From: Odontocerum albicorne
Lineage: Eukaryota > Arthropoda > Insecta > Trichoptera > Odontoceridae
Direction of reading: 5' to 3'
Length of the DNA stretch: 64,000 bases
Assembly (NCBI GenBank): GCA_949825065.1
Contig: OX463849.1
Span: forward strand, 43,621,307-43,685,306
Shown here: positions 22,008 through 32,749 of the stretch, one piece after another
How the letters are laid out: each line of letters opens with the position of its first letter
Numbering within the stretch: position 1 is the first letter of the stretch
Translations under genes and position numbers: made by a program
The notes under the pieces: generated by a model
What the model was told of the DNA's origin: nothing
The model's database searches: none
The model's input: only the letters and a program-made list of their open reading frames with translations

Positions 22008-22300
22008 GTAAGGTTGACTGGGTTTTCTCTACCTCTAAATATAATCCGATGCAGTGTGGGTTGCCCTGCATATGTATGCACAAGTGGGGCCTAGCAAAGA
22101 GAAATCCAGATCATAGACCAGATCGTACACGAGTGTTTACTATATGCGTTCCCTGGAGGCGTGAAGAAGCTACACAACCTAACAGTGGAAACTTTGACCA
22201 GATTGGAGAAAACACACTGTGCGTGAAGATCAAACGCGGAAGAATAATTCAAAATGAAAAACCAAACATTTGCAATTATGTTAAGTAGCACTGTCCATTT
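22008..22300. other. moderately GC-rich flank of copy A, unassigned
   Basis: This was contiguous with 16405-16458 before copy A inserted. The 79-codon frame at 22049-22288 and its antisense twin show no recognisable domain. It could be part of an older element; nothing firmer can be said. Confidence 0.3.
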
Positions 22301-23339
22301 TTGTTTCAAGTATCTTTCGAAAAAACAATAAACGTTCTAAAATTTTAGCAAAAAAATAATCCAAAATACATAAAAAATACGAATATTCATATTTTGATTT
22401 TCGATTATTTCATAAATTTAATAAGAATTATAAAATAAGCGGTGGTTGAACCTCGTCTAAAGGCATACAGTGAGGTGAAATTAACGTACCGTTTATTTAG
22501 ACTCACTCTTATATACGTGCAATAAACAGGCCATAAAACAAAATGGATTCACCGAGGACTGTCCGAAATAAACGGGTTGAATCAAGAAAAAACTGGGTAC
22601 CTTGAATAATCTTCCAGTAATGTTGAAGGAGGAACCTTTTGGTGGCGTTAAATCGTCCTCGGATGTATCCAATCAGATTATATTGGGGGTGAGCTTCCTT
22701 ATGACCACGTCATAAACCACTTTCCATTTCTCACCCGTGGGGTGTAATAAACCATATTACCAAATGAGAGGCTTGATGGGCGGCGCACAGTTGGGATAAT
22801 CAAGTACCAGCGGGGTGTGTGAGTACCCCATGTCGTGTTTTGGAAATTCATTTACTTTTTCTTCGGATCTTTTTGCTTTTTTTTTAATATAAACCTTATA
22901 TTTTCTTGATTAACAAATCCACAGTATCAGCATTTTGAGAGAATTGTCATGAAATATCGGAATAGGACTATCTATATATGCTTTAAGCACATTTAAGAAT
23001 AATAGTGTGCAGGTTCATAAAGCCTTGATGATTAAACTTTTTATTTAAGTAAACCGTGGCCTAGACGATTGGTAAAAAAACTTTAAAATTCGATTCATGA
23101 TGTTACGTAATATTAAAATTATAGTTTTAAAATTTAGTTTGAGAGTTCGTCTAGTTACAGTATGTGCAAAAACTAGGCATGTGCGAGTGTTGTTGTATTT
23201 ACTATACACATACCATAATATTTCCAATGCATACAATGTAGACATTCGTGGCTCAGGCCCTTATCTCCCAATCACAGTATTAGCGGGCTCGATTCCTTTT
23301 GGTATTCATTTGTTTAAAAAGGTTTTTTTTTAACCTGGC
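22301..23339. other. no gene recognised
   Basis: AT-rich except 22440-22850, where composition is more even but frames are closed. The frames at 23045-23333 are antisense to each other and look like chance. Confidence 0.35.
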
Positions 23340-23515
23340 GAATTTATTAACATGTGGCCATCTCTTCCAACCAACCAGAAATATGTTTTTTATAAGTCCT
23401 AAGTGTTAACCAGACCGGAATCCTATTTTAAAAAATCTGGGTTCCAGCGGGGATCGAATCCGCAACCTCCGGATCGGCAAACAAGGGTCTTACCACCAGG
23501 CCACGAAGGTTGTCC
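23340..23515 (-). repeat. tRNA-derived SINE-like element, best preserved copy
   Basis: The complement reads CTTCGTGGCCTGGTGGTAAG (A-box-like), then a B-box-like GCGGATTCGATCCCCGCTGG. A body with AGGATTCCGGTCTGGTTAAC follows, and the tail is TTCTGGTTGGTTGGAAGAGA. The same tail motif occurs near 12795, 28470, 34390, 40370 and 10240. Pol III boxes give its origin from a tRNA; full cloverleaf pairing is not retained. Confidence 0.65.
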
Positions 23516-23544
23516 TGGTGGTAAGACAGAAAAGTGAAACCAAG

Positions 23545-23584
23545 TTTAAGTGAAACCAAGGTTTCCTCCTTGGTTTCACTTAAA
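23545..23584. other. 17-bp perfect hairpin
   Basis: TTTAAGTGAAACCAAGG at 23545-23561 is perfectly complementary to 23568-23584 with a 6-nt loop (TTTCCT). A partial direct copy, AAGTGAAACCAAG, stands just before it. It lies beside the SINE head. Its function is unknown; there is no U-tract, so it is not a terminator. Confidence 0.6.
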
Positions 23585-23589
23585 GTATC

Positions 23590-24200
23590 TCAAATATATT
23601 TTTAGTACGTTGAAACATATCGCCGCATACCCATAAACCTCCGAGGTTGTATTGTATTTAACAAAAATGTAATACATAACAGCTATATAATACAAAAAAA
23701 TAACAATTTGCGAGTTACATGCCAACTCCAGTGATTCTAAACCTCAGGGCTCGATTATTGGGGTCGAAAACAAGTTTGTCGCAAAACAAAGTTATCACGC
23801 GCTTTAACGTATTCGCATCACCTATTCGGATATGTTGAGATACTATATACCGTGAGAATGGATATTTTCATATAAAAATATATATTCATAGAACAAATTA
23901 GTTTTTTTAAACTTGAACGGAGAAACAGATAAGATCAACATATCGACTAAACAATAATAAAAATATAATTTAAAAATTCCCTGGTTCTAACATAAGACGA
24001 AAATAAAGAAATTTATGACATAAAAAGAACTTTTGTCATCTCTTCTTTACAACTATATATTTAAATTTCCCACTTTAAGAACTAATAATCAATAACTTGT
24101 TATTCCTGAAAAGGAGAACAACTTTGAAACCGGTAATAAGCATTAATTAATAATAGTTAATAATGAAATAAATTATTGTATATAATTGTTACACTACTTT
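23590..24200. other. no gene recognised
   Basis: AT-rich. Around 23715, GCCAACTCCAGTGATTCTAA resembles the complement of 38300-38320, pointing to repeat debris. Confidence 0.35.
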
Positions 24201-24207
24201 TCTTTAC

Positions 24208-24323
24208 AAAGTAACTAAAGGCAATACCCATTTTAAGTAATACCAAAGTAACTAATAGCAATACCCATTTTAAGTAATACCAAAGTAACTAATAGCAATA
24301 CCCATTTTAACTAATACCCATTT
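24208..24323. repeat. 37-bp tandem repeat, about 3 copies
   Basis: The unit AAAGTAACTAATAGCAATAC + CCATTTTAAGTAATACC starts at 24208, 24245 and 24282; the last copy is partial. Confidence 0.9.
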
Positions 24324-24473
24324 TATCATAAAAGTCTTCTTTCACCTAGTTTTTGTGGTATTAAGAATTTGACTAATGAAATAATACAATAAATTCAGTG
24401 TGACGGATATACTCGTACATATGATGAGAACTCATTTTGGTTATAAAAAGCTTTAGTTCATTTGAAATATGCC

Positions 24474-24790
24474 CTTGCGGTTGAGCTCGCCCTACATTGG
24501 TGGGGTGTATCTCGGCCGGGGGAATGTTTGTAGGATGAGCCCGAACCTTTTAGTGTCTTCTCTCTTGAATGTATTTTTTTTGTCATCTATTTATTTTCTG
24601 TGTTTTTTTTATATATTCTTGTTCTACATGTTCAAGGGTGTGGGCTGAAAAACATCTGGTGTCCCCGTGGCTGGGTTCGCTCTATATTGGTGGGGTGTAT
24701 CTTGGCCGAGGGGACGATATTAGATGAGCCAAGACCTTTTCATAGCTTCTGTATTTAATGTATTATCTGCAATTTATGTGTTTAAAAAGT
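24474..24790 (+). repeat. imperfect 120-bp direct duplication
   Basis: The block with ATTGGTGGGGTGTATCTCGG at 24496 recurs at 24686 (ATTGGTGGGGTGTATCTTGG), 190 bp later. Downstream similarity continues (GATGAGCC.GAACCTTTT versus GATGAGCCAAGACCTTTT). The family is unknown. The 63-codon frame at 24724 overlaps the second copy and is not supported as a gene. Confidence 0.75.
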
Positions 24791-24915
24791 GTTATTTAAA
24801 TATAATCTGTACATACTATGTTGCTATCAATAAACTTATTATTTATTTATTTAAATATAGTCATAATAATCATAATCAAAAGATGCGCCATTTTGATATC
24901 GATTTTTTTAAATAA

Positions 24916-24995
24916 CAACAAAATATGTGATGTAAAGGTGCGGGAAACTATCCATCAACAAAATATGTGATGTAAAGGTGCGGAAAACTATCCAT
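24916..24995. repeat. 40-bp tandem duplication
   Basis: CAACAAAATATGTGATGTAA + AGGTGCGGGAAACTATCCAT is present twice (24916 and 24956) with one difference, then a partial third CAACAAAA. Confidence 0.9.
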
Positions 24996-25285
24996 CAACA
25001 AAAATTACCCATTAAATGTCAGAATTACCAAAAAGTGTGTTAATTAACTTTTATTGGAATTTGAAGAAATCGTTATTATGTTTTTCAAATGAAAGTTCAA
25101 TAAAATATTGTTGACTGCGTTTACTTGCTTGTTTATTTTTGTAACTTACCCTTCAAGAGTGTTCTTTGGTATTATGTAGCCATAACAAAATTAATATTTA
25201 AAATTTTACAAATATAAATAAACATTTTTTAATAATTATTATTGCTATAACAAAAGGATAATTTTTAAAGCGTCGTTTAGTGAAA

Positions 25286-25350
25286 ATTCTCCTCAAGAGC
25301 GCCCTTACTCGGGGTTCGAACCCACTAGTTTTAACAGATTAAAATTATTA
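25286..25350 (-). repeat. SINE-like fragment with B-box-like motif
   Basis: The complement has CTAGTGGGTTCGAACCCCGA, a good B-box-like sequence, followed by CTCTTGAGGAGAATTTTC. A diverged relative stands at 54435-54510, sharing TCAAGAG and AACAGATTAAAA in the same arrangement. Confidence 0.45.
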
Positions 25351-25840
25351 CAAAAAAAAAGTAAAGTGTAAACCTTTGTACTAGACATTTTGATATGTGA
25401 TCGTTATACAATCATCTTTAAGTGAAGTGTAATGTGTATGTACAGTGTTCATCTAAAATTAAAAACAATGATAAGCATTTCCGAAAAGGGTTGTTTTCAA
25501 GTGCTCCCTAAAGCTACACACGCAACCCATATCTCTAACATACAGACAAAGGAAGATACAATTGAAATATTAGTTGAGAAAATGTTAACCAAAAATAATG
25601 ATCTTAAATTCATTAAACATTACGCAATAATAATATGGCTATTGCAATGACAAAATAAATTATGCTAAAACCAATTAAAAAGTAGACTTACGAGTAAATA
25701 TAGATTCAGGAATACCCAAATAGCCCAAAATCTTATCAACTACAATAAACATGAAAAATTCAAATTGAAAAGAATAAATTACGAGGACGTCAACTACATA
25801 ATTACACGAAATAATAAAAAATAGGACATAAAACATATGT
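25351..25840. other. no gene recognised
   Basis: AT-rich. The 72-codon frame at 25432-25650 has no recognisable domain and looks like chance. Confidence 0.35.
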
Positions 25841-26535
25841 ACGAGGGTCATCCAGAAAGTAAGGTTACAACATTTATGTAGTACCGAAAAATGCTTGTAT
25901 TTAATTGAAATTCACAGGATACTTCACAAATATGTTAAACAATCTATCGTTGTCGAGATCGAGACATTAACGTAGTCGTGGCACCAGCTTTTGTATGCCA
26001 GTGTCATAGACCTCCACCGCCAGTTCTTTTAGCCACTTCTTCACAGCTTCCTCGACCTCCTGATCGTTGAAACATTGTTGGGGTGTAGTGACACACCCAT
26101 GTTTCATCCTCCGTCTCGATAGAGTCCATAAAAGCTTCTCCCTCCTGTGCAAAAAAATCGGTCACGCGATTTTGACGGTGCTCCGGTGTCATTCTGCACC
26201 CATCTTGCACACAATTTCTTGTAACCAAGTTTTTCCGACACAATATCACCAAGGAGACTTCGAGAAATGTCAGGAAATTCGTCGTAAAGGTCGTCAAGCG
26301 TCACACGGCGGTCATTTCGCACTTGTTCTTCAATTTTTTGAATAAATTCGTCAGAAAACACTGCCTTGCCTCATCGTGAGTATCAGTACGGCCTTCTCTG
26401 AACAACCTAACCAACTTCGTGACATGTTGTCGACTCATCACATCACTACCATAAATTTTCTCGGGCTTTCGATGGATATTCGCGGCGGTATTGTTTTACA
26501 AAGTCAAGAAACGGATGACCGCGCGGGTCTCGCAC
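25841..26535 (-). pseudogene. mariner transposase relic, internally deleted and frameshifted
   Basis: The complement reads, across several frames: AVIRFLTL...NNTAANIHRKPEK, then IYGSDVMSRQHVTKLVRLFR near 26430 (first helix-turn-helix). Next is FSDEFIQKIEEQVRNDRRVT to SEKLGYKKLCARWVQ (second helix-turn-helix), then FLTFLEVS- and EAFMDSIETEDETWVCHYTP with the first catalytic Asp (DETW). It then jumps to the family C-terminus (DQEVEEAVKKWLKELAVEVY, near 26060), so the middle with the second and third catalytic Asp is deleted. The left end carries a TIR-like TACGAGGGTCATCCAGAAAG at 25841. No matching right inverted repeat was found. Confidence 0.8.
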
Positions 26536-26616
26536 GGACGAGAGGTGGCGGGAGCCCGCGACGACCTCTCTTACCTTTGCGGGTTTTTCCCTTTGATAAA
26601 AAAGTATAGCTCAATA

Positions 26617-27531
26617 TACTACCTTGATCAAAAAGTTTTAGGACTTGATTCATAAAATTGAAAATACAAGTTTATTCATCAAAATCGATATGGTCCCCTT
26701 CAAAGTACTCCCCATCGACTGCAACGCACTTACGCCAGTGCTTGATCCGATCCTCGAAACACCGCTGGTACTCAATTTTCGATATGTCCATCAGAGCCGT
26801 CTTCGATTTTTTCATGACATCCTTTCGGGTGCTGTAACGCGTTTCACGAAGCGGTTTTTTAAGTCGGTTGAACAGGAAAAAGTCACAGGGAGCCAGATAA
26901 GGTTAATTAAAAGGCTGCTGGATAGTAGTCGTGTTGTTTTTTGTCAAAAACTCATGGAAATCATGTCTTTCGTGATTTCAACGCGGTCCGTTTTTTGCAT
27001 GAAATTGAGGTCTTTCGGCACCAGTTTTGTAGCGATACGTCTGAGGCCCAAATCAACCAAAATGTCGTGAGCGGATCCATAAGCGATGTTGAAGTCCTCT
27101 GCCAGCTCTCTGATGGTCAATTTGTGGTTTTCAGCCAACATTTCTTTGATTTTATCGATGTTTTCATCGGTTTTCGACTGCCACTGCGTTCGTCATCCTC
27201 GACCAACTCACGACCACTTCTGAAGCGTTCGTGCGACCAAAAAACACTTCTTCAACATTTCCAAGGTCTGCGGACTGTTAAATCCGTTTTTCACACAAAA
27301 TTTAATGCAAACTCGTTGATGTCATTTTCAAACCTGTAAAAAATCGAAAACACGCACAAAGGTAGATGTACTCAGTACAGCGTAACTTTTACAAATGTCA
27401 AGCTATGACGCTGAAATTTGGAAGGAAGTGTCAATGATAGATGTGGTAACCTAACAAAAAAAATAATTTAAATCGGGTGACTTACTGCGCCACACGGTGG
27501 CCGGTCCTAACACTTTTTGATCAAGGTAGTA
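26617..27531 (-). mobile_element. internally deleted mariner with both TIRs
   Basis: The inverted repeats are 26 bp with one mismatch, beginning CTACCTTGATCAAAAAGT, at 26619-26644 and 27504-27529. TA duplications stand at 26617-26618 and 27530-27531. The element proper is 911 bp. It lies about 80 bp from the mariner relic at 25841-26535, in the same orientation but with different inverted repeats, so this is an independent insertion of another subfamily. Confidence 0.9.
26672..27330 (-). pseudogene. mariner transposase (rosa-like) with central deletion
   Basis: N-terminal blocks: SHERFRSGRELVEDDERSGS, KEMLAENHKLTIRELAEDFN-type helix-turn-helix, then SAHDILVDLGLRRIATKLVP. Deletion then joins to the catalytic C-terminal part (APCDFFLF-like residues with the last catalytic Asp, degraded). 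The C-terminus follows: IEYQRCFEDRIKHWRKCVAV and DGEYFEGDHIDFDE, stop at 26672. Several frameshifts and in-frame stops. The first two catalytic Asp are absent. The subfamily name is a guess from C-terminal resemblance. Confidence 0.75.
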
Positions 27532-27571
27532 TTATCCAATAACTTCCAACTAATAACCCCAATTGTGGTGA

Positions 27572-27970
27572 ATACCTACTCGTAAAATCTGCAGGTACGT
27601 CCGAAGACGCTGCTTTGTCCGAATATCCATTCATCAATTTTTAACATTTCTTTTAGTTGTATTTTTTATTATATTAGACCTAAAACATAAATTGGAATTT
27701 TAGTAATGATTCTTTTAGTTGTATTTTTTATTAAATTAGACCTAAAACATAAATTGTTTGGAAATGTAGTAATGATTCTTTTGTTAAACGAATTCACAAA
27801 CTTGTGGTGAATAAAATCTGCAGGTGCATCCGAAGACGCTGCTTTGTCCGAATACCCATTCAACAGTTTTTGACATTTCTTTTAGTTGTATTTTTTTATT
27901 AAATTAGACCTAAAATATAAATTGTTTGGAGTTTTATTAATGATTCTTTTGTTAAATGAATTCACAAACT
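27572..27970. repeat. imperfect direct duplication, about 235-bp period
   Basis: CGAAGACGCTGCTTTGTCCG occurs at about 27601 and 27830. It is followed in both copies by CCATTCA, ACATTTCTTTTAGTTGTATT and the block TAGACCTAAAACATAAATTG. The first copy also has an internal second copy of TTTTAGTTGTATTTTTTATT. The family is unknown, and the short frames here are not genes. Confidence 0.8.
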
Positions 27971-28400
27971 TGTTTTTTTTCATTTTAATGAACTTAAATT
28001 CTTTTTCCAACAGGCACCTCAAACATTGTGTATTTACCGCTGCAGGTGGCGTAAATAAATTGAGTGAGGGTATAAAATGAATAACTCGTTGGGCAACAAG
28101 CACTGTGTTTTGATCCATCTTAAAACTCCCGGACTTAATTAAAACTTTGGTACCGGAAACTCTTAACACAAGTAAGCATACTTTTCTCGAATTGCATGTT
28201 GTGTTCACACATAGTTTTTAAGGGCTAGTTCAACTATATTATAAATAGAAAATGATAAAAATGTGGATGTGAATCAGAAAATTGCAAAGTACAGTTATGA
28301 AACAAACGTGTATAATAAGTATTCGTTACCGTCTACCGTCACTATGGCATTTCGTAAGAAATTTTTTTCATAGAATTTTCTAGATTTATTAATTAATTTA
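27971..28400. other. no gene recognised
   Basis: AT-rich. The frames at 27882-28208 run antisense to each other and have no domain. Confidence 0.35.
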
Positions 28401-28404
28401 ACAC

Positions 28405-28660
28405 TTAATTGCAAATACAATCTAGCGGGGTTATTACCAGGCGGTAATCCGTTTCAACCAACCAGACAATAGTGAATAAACTAAATTACATGGTCACAAA
28501 AACTTTTAAATGATTATTTATATTTTGAAATTTATGGACATGAACATATTAAAGTTAAAGTCAGATATCACCAATCAAAGAAAAAAGAAAAGATGGTGGT
28601 GAAAAGGGAAAAAATCAGGAATAAAACACGTTATATTACTGCGTCACTTTCTCACGTTCA
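28405..28660 (-). repeat. SINE-like repeat tail, uninterrupted copy
   Basis: Matches the two halves of 12755-13350 without its insertion: CAATCTAGCGGGGTTATTAC, TTTCAACCAACCAGAC and GTCAGATATCACCAATCAAA. GGAATAAAACACGTTATATT corresponds to GGAAATAAAACACATTAAAT at 13320. No tRNA head is visible. Confidence 0.55.
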
Positions 28661-29619
28661 ACCAGAGTAGATTCGTTTAGAAGAATGAAGACCAGTAAAT
28701 TGATTCAAGAGCTGAAAAAATCGTTTCAGCTATTGTATGGTCTGGAATGGAAGGGAAAATGGTATGATTGTGGTTATATATTTCTTCCCGTTTCATTTCT
28801 GGATAAAGCGAGAATTATTTTCTATTATTCTTCTTATTTTGTAACAAAGTCTAGTTTTCGTTATACACTTGTATATTGTATGCATAAACTTAATATTTAA
28901 TACTGAACCCTACATCTGCATTTTATGCGATAAAATGTATATGGAAAATAAACGGTTGAGTAACGTTTTATGAAATGAATGGTAATTTATGGAATCTTTC
29001 CTCGCAAAGATGCAATAGGGAGTGCTCTTGATGTTTCAGAAATTTCAGACTCACATTTTTCCTCGTACTAGATACATAATATTTTTAATTTACAGGAAAA
29101 CATTGTTTTTGTGAAATTTTAAAAACATTTCATGGATCGTGTAAAAGTTTTTTCCTGTTATTTTTAAATTTACACACATTTTTCGAAAATGTTTTTTGAC
29201 TTATCGTTTAAATTTTGATATGTGAAAAAAAAAGGTTATTTTTTTGTTTATATTCGTACACATTTTTTTTCAATTTAACATGTATATGCTGTCTGAAAAA
29301 TAGTTTTGTATTTGTCAGATATACTCAAATGCCATTAGGACAAAATTTTCGTTGTAAACGTCATTCCAAATGTGCTGAATGTTTATTATTATTATTAAAG
29401 GCATTTGTTTAGTGCATTTTTTCGACCATTGGTTGTCCAAATTTCTTGAGCATTTTTTTGGCGACATTTTGAAGATGAAAATATATTATTTTTTCAGTAC
29501 TTGCAACATAAACAAAAAACGAAATGTACAGTAAGCGATCGAAATTGGTAAATGTGGATTTAAAAAATCAGTAATAATTATACGTCACTCGAATATAGTG
29601 TCCACTCTGGAAAGTCGAT
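28661..29619. other. no gene recognised
   Basis: AT-rich. The frames at 28685-28900 and 29215-29412 lack domains and look like chance. Confidence 0.35.
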
Positions 29620-29755
29620 TACCAGTTATGACGAACAAATCAAGACTTTGATCAAGAAAAATCAACGTTGCAAGACACGAGATATTGCTGAGATTCTTGA
29701 AATATATAAACCACCGTTTACGAAAATTTGGTGCAATTTTATCTTTAATTTTACT
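29620..29755 (+). pseudogene. mariner transposase DNA-binding scrap
   Basis: Translation gives YDEQIKTLIKKNQRCKTRDI and then AEILEI, the second helix-turn-helix of mariner transposases. It degenerates within 20 codons. There are no inverted repeats and no catalytic part. Confidence 0.5.
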
Positions 29756-30014
29756 TAAAAGTATGAAATTAATTTACCGAACAATTTAAAAGTACTTATC
29801 TATGTCGTTTTGTATTGATGTAGAATTCTATTTAATAATAATTAATTATTTAGACAATTGTCAAAAAAAAAAAACAAACGACGTACTCAAAATTAATAGC
29901 AGCTTTGGCAGCTTTATTCCCTCGATTGAACGCGAACAGAAGGAGGTGTCGAAAATGCTCACTTTCGTCTACTTTACATTCCGTTTTGAAGGCTTGTAAT
30001 CAAATAAAATAATA

Positions 30015-31301
30015 TTAGGTCCTTACATATGAAATTGGCGTTTTGCCGTACTGGCAACTTTGATCTCAAATATCTTCTCTTTGGTTAGGAATTCCAAATT
30101 AAAATTTATACAGCTATTTACTCAAGTATTTGTGTTTCGAAAATTATAATTCATTTGTTTTTTCCTCAATTGTTTTTTTTCTTTGCGTCACTCAGTTTAC
30201 AAAATGGAAAACTTGAAATATCGCGTTATTTACGAGTACGAGTTCCACCGTGGCACCAGTGCTGCAGAAACGGCTCGAAGGATTAATGATGTGTATGGCG
30301 ACGGTGCCGCAAAAGAAAACACAGTGCGTTTTTGGTTCCAACGTTTTCGTTCTGGAAATTTCGACCTGCAGAAAAAGCCCCGTGGACGGCCGGAGACCAA
30401 AGTTGATAATGAAGAATTGAAGGCTATTGTGGAAGCGGATCCATCGCAAACCACGTCCGAGTTAGCTGCAGGCTGCGGTGTTAGTGACAAAACTGTTTTA
30501 ATCCACTTGAAGCAAATTGGGAAGGTGAAAAAGCTTGAAAGGTGGGTACCTCACGAATTGAGTGAAGCAAATCAACAAACGCGCGTTGACTGCTGCGTTG
30601 CATTACTCAACCGGCACAATAATGAAGGGATTTTGAATCGAATCATTACCTGTGATGAAAAATGGATCCTGTATGATAATCGGAAGCGCTCATCGCAATG
30701 GCTGAACCCTGCCGAACCAGCCAAACCATGCCCCAAGCGAAAATTGACTCCAAAAAAGTTACTTGTGAGCGTTTGGTGGACTAGTGCTGGTGTCGTTCAC
30801 TACAGCTTTCTTAAATCTGGCCAGACGATTACGGCAGATGTCTATTGTCAGCAACTGCAAACCATGATGGAAAAGCTAGCTGCTAAACAACCGAGGCCGG
30901 TTAATCGCTCTAGGCCACTGCTGCTTCATGATAACGCTAGACCACACACTGCACAACAGACGGCTACCAAATTAGAAGAGCTTTAATTGGAATGTCTAAG
31001 ACATCCACCGTACTCTCCGGACCTTGCCCCAACAGATTACTATTTTTTTCGAAATTTGGATAACTTCTTGCAAGGGAAAAAATTCAACTCCGATGGGGCA
31101 GTCCAAACCGACTTCAAAGATTTTATTGATTCCCGTCCGAATGGTTTTTTTAGTAAAGGGATCGATGAACTACCTATGAGATGGCAAAAGTGCATAGATA
31201 GCAATGGTACATACTTTGATTAAATAAATATATTATATTAAAAAAAAATCAACTTTATGTTCCTCCCAAACAAAACGCCAATTTCATATGTAAGGACCTA
31301 A
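30015..31301 (+). mobile_element. near-complete mariner transposon, 1287 bp
   Basis: Perfect 31-bp terminal inverted repeats beginning TTAGGTCCTTACATATGAAA (30015-30045 and 31271-31301), with TA duplications at 30013-30014 and 31302-31303. Length and layout are those of a complete mariner. Identical ends and an almost intact transposase point to a young insertion. Confidence 0.95.
30204..31223 (+). pseudogene. mariner transposase (cecropia/Hsmar1-like), one nonsense codon
   Basis: 339 codons in one frame apart from TAA at 30984-30986, codon 261. N-terminal helix-turn-helix MENLKYRVIYEYEFHRGTSA and FWFQRFRSGNFDL, then the second one SDKTVLIHLKQIGKVKKLER, and the WVPHEL motif. Catalytic Asp151 (TCDEKWILYDN), Asp243 (LLHDNARPHTA) and Asp278 (PDLAPTDYYFF) are all present; 34 residues separate the last two, hence DD34D. 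The stop falls between them, so the truncated protein lacks the third Asp. The start is set at 30204 (MENLK) as in the family; an upstream in-frame ATG at 30183 adds seven residues. The subfamily call rests on KQIGKVKKL and HDNARPH contexts. Confidence 0.93.
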
Positions 31302-31479
31302 TATATATAACGTAAAACCAAACACAATATCTTGTAGAGCAGAAAATTTTCTTTCGAATGACGTATAACCTTTACTCATTTTTAAATAGGAAAATAAACG
31401 GACACAACTTATGTTAATACCTAATACAATCGATTTTTTAGATACTTCGTTTTTCTCCATTACGAGTATATTTTAATTT

Positions 31480-31620
31480 ATTTGATTGTATTTATAAATA
31501 CACAATTTGTGAAAAAACAACAGGTAATTTAATTTGGACACACAATTTTAATGGATCTGGGTTAATTGTCTTTCATTTGTCGTTTTTTATGATTTAAGGA
31601 TCAAAACAAACAATACGAAT
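31480..31620 (-). repeat. fragment of the dispersed repeat at 14530/59930
   Basis: The complement has GACAAATGAAAGACAATTAA, CCCAGATCCATTAAAATTGT and AATTACCTGTTGTTTTTTCA. These match the 3' third of the copies at 14530-14905 and 59930-60325, but inverted and more diverged. Confidence 0.7.
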
Positions 31621-32749
31621 AAAATACCATCTTTGTGTCAGAAGTTTAAAAAAAAAATTATTAGAAACTCAGGATAAAATAAAAATTATTGTATTGATGT
31701 TTTACTGTTACCCTTTAAAAAAACAGCTTATCTGAATGTACTCGTAAGAAAGAGATGAATAAGGAAATAATTAAATTAAAAGAATTTGCCAGAAGAATTG
31801 TTGGAATATTTTTCAGTAAAATGACTGTTTCAGTAATATTAGCAAAACAGATGGTACATCCCAAAGGAAATGTTTATTACGGCAATTATTTGTAAATATT
31901 TCTGTACAATAGCAGAGTATATTGGAGTTGAAATTTTCTGTAGAAAATAAAAAACCTGAAATTTTAATATTAAAAAAAAATTAGAAAAACAAATATTAAT
32001 CACGATCTAAATCATTAATAACTTGGAACCAACTTTAAACGTGATTTGTTAATCTTTAAAAATCTTAACCACATCAGTTTTTAATGATTATATTTTTACT
32101 GAATTGTGAAATACATTTCTGTTTCTATGGGTTTTCTACAAAAGATAAGTTAAGGCTTTTGAAAAATATCAGCAACTGCAACGCAGGCGAATAATGATGA
32201 TTCGTTCTCAAAAAAACCTTAATTCTCAGCACCACTTGGAGAAACGGTAACAGATCGAGGCAAATTACGTAGAACTGTTGCTTGTTATAAATGACCCGAT
32301 GGAAAAGGAGATGCAAACAATATGTCATATCATAAATGGGCTTACATAGTCATCTCAGGTGGTACCAACGACAAGTACGCTAAATCCCTATTTTGTACTA
32401 TGCCTTTAGTTATACTAGTCACAAGTAATGGGTTATTATTAATTTATTTGGATTCTTTAATTCTAAAAGCCGTATCTTTACCGCGTCCAATGAATGTTGC
32501 GTTTCTTCTTTCTTCGTGAAACTTTTCCACTTATAGATCGATTGTTAATTTTTTAGGCTTAATTAGCTGAAACTTTAAATTTCTAGAATTGTCATTTAAA
32601 AAATATAGCTTTATTATATTGATTTATATATGTAAATTGCATAACGAATCGAATGTGATAGCACGAATCATCCTAGTTTAGGTTGAATTGCCTATTAAAA
32701 AGAAAACTTCCATGTTATTATACCCATATTAATTAATGTGTGTAATTTT
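31621..32749. other. no gene recognised
   Basis: AT-rich. Frames at 32125-32328 and 32322-32519 have no domain. Confidence 0.35.

Noticed and set aside
22049..22309. 79- and 72-codon antisense frames next to copy A
   Set aside because: No recognisable motif on either strand. Higher GC alone does not make a gene, and it may be old repeat sequence.
23545..23584. Intrinsic terminator or miRNA precursor
   Set aside because: The 17-bp stem is too short for a pre-miRNA and there is no U-tract or bacterial context. It was kept only as a hairpin.
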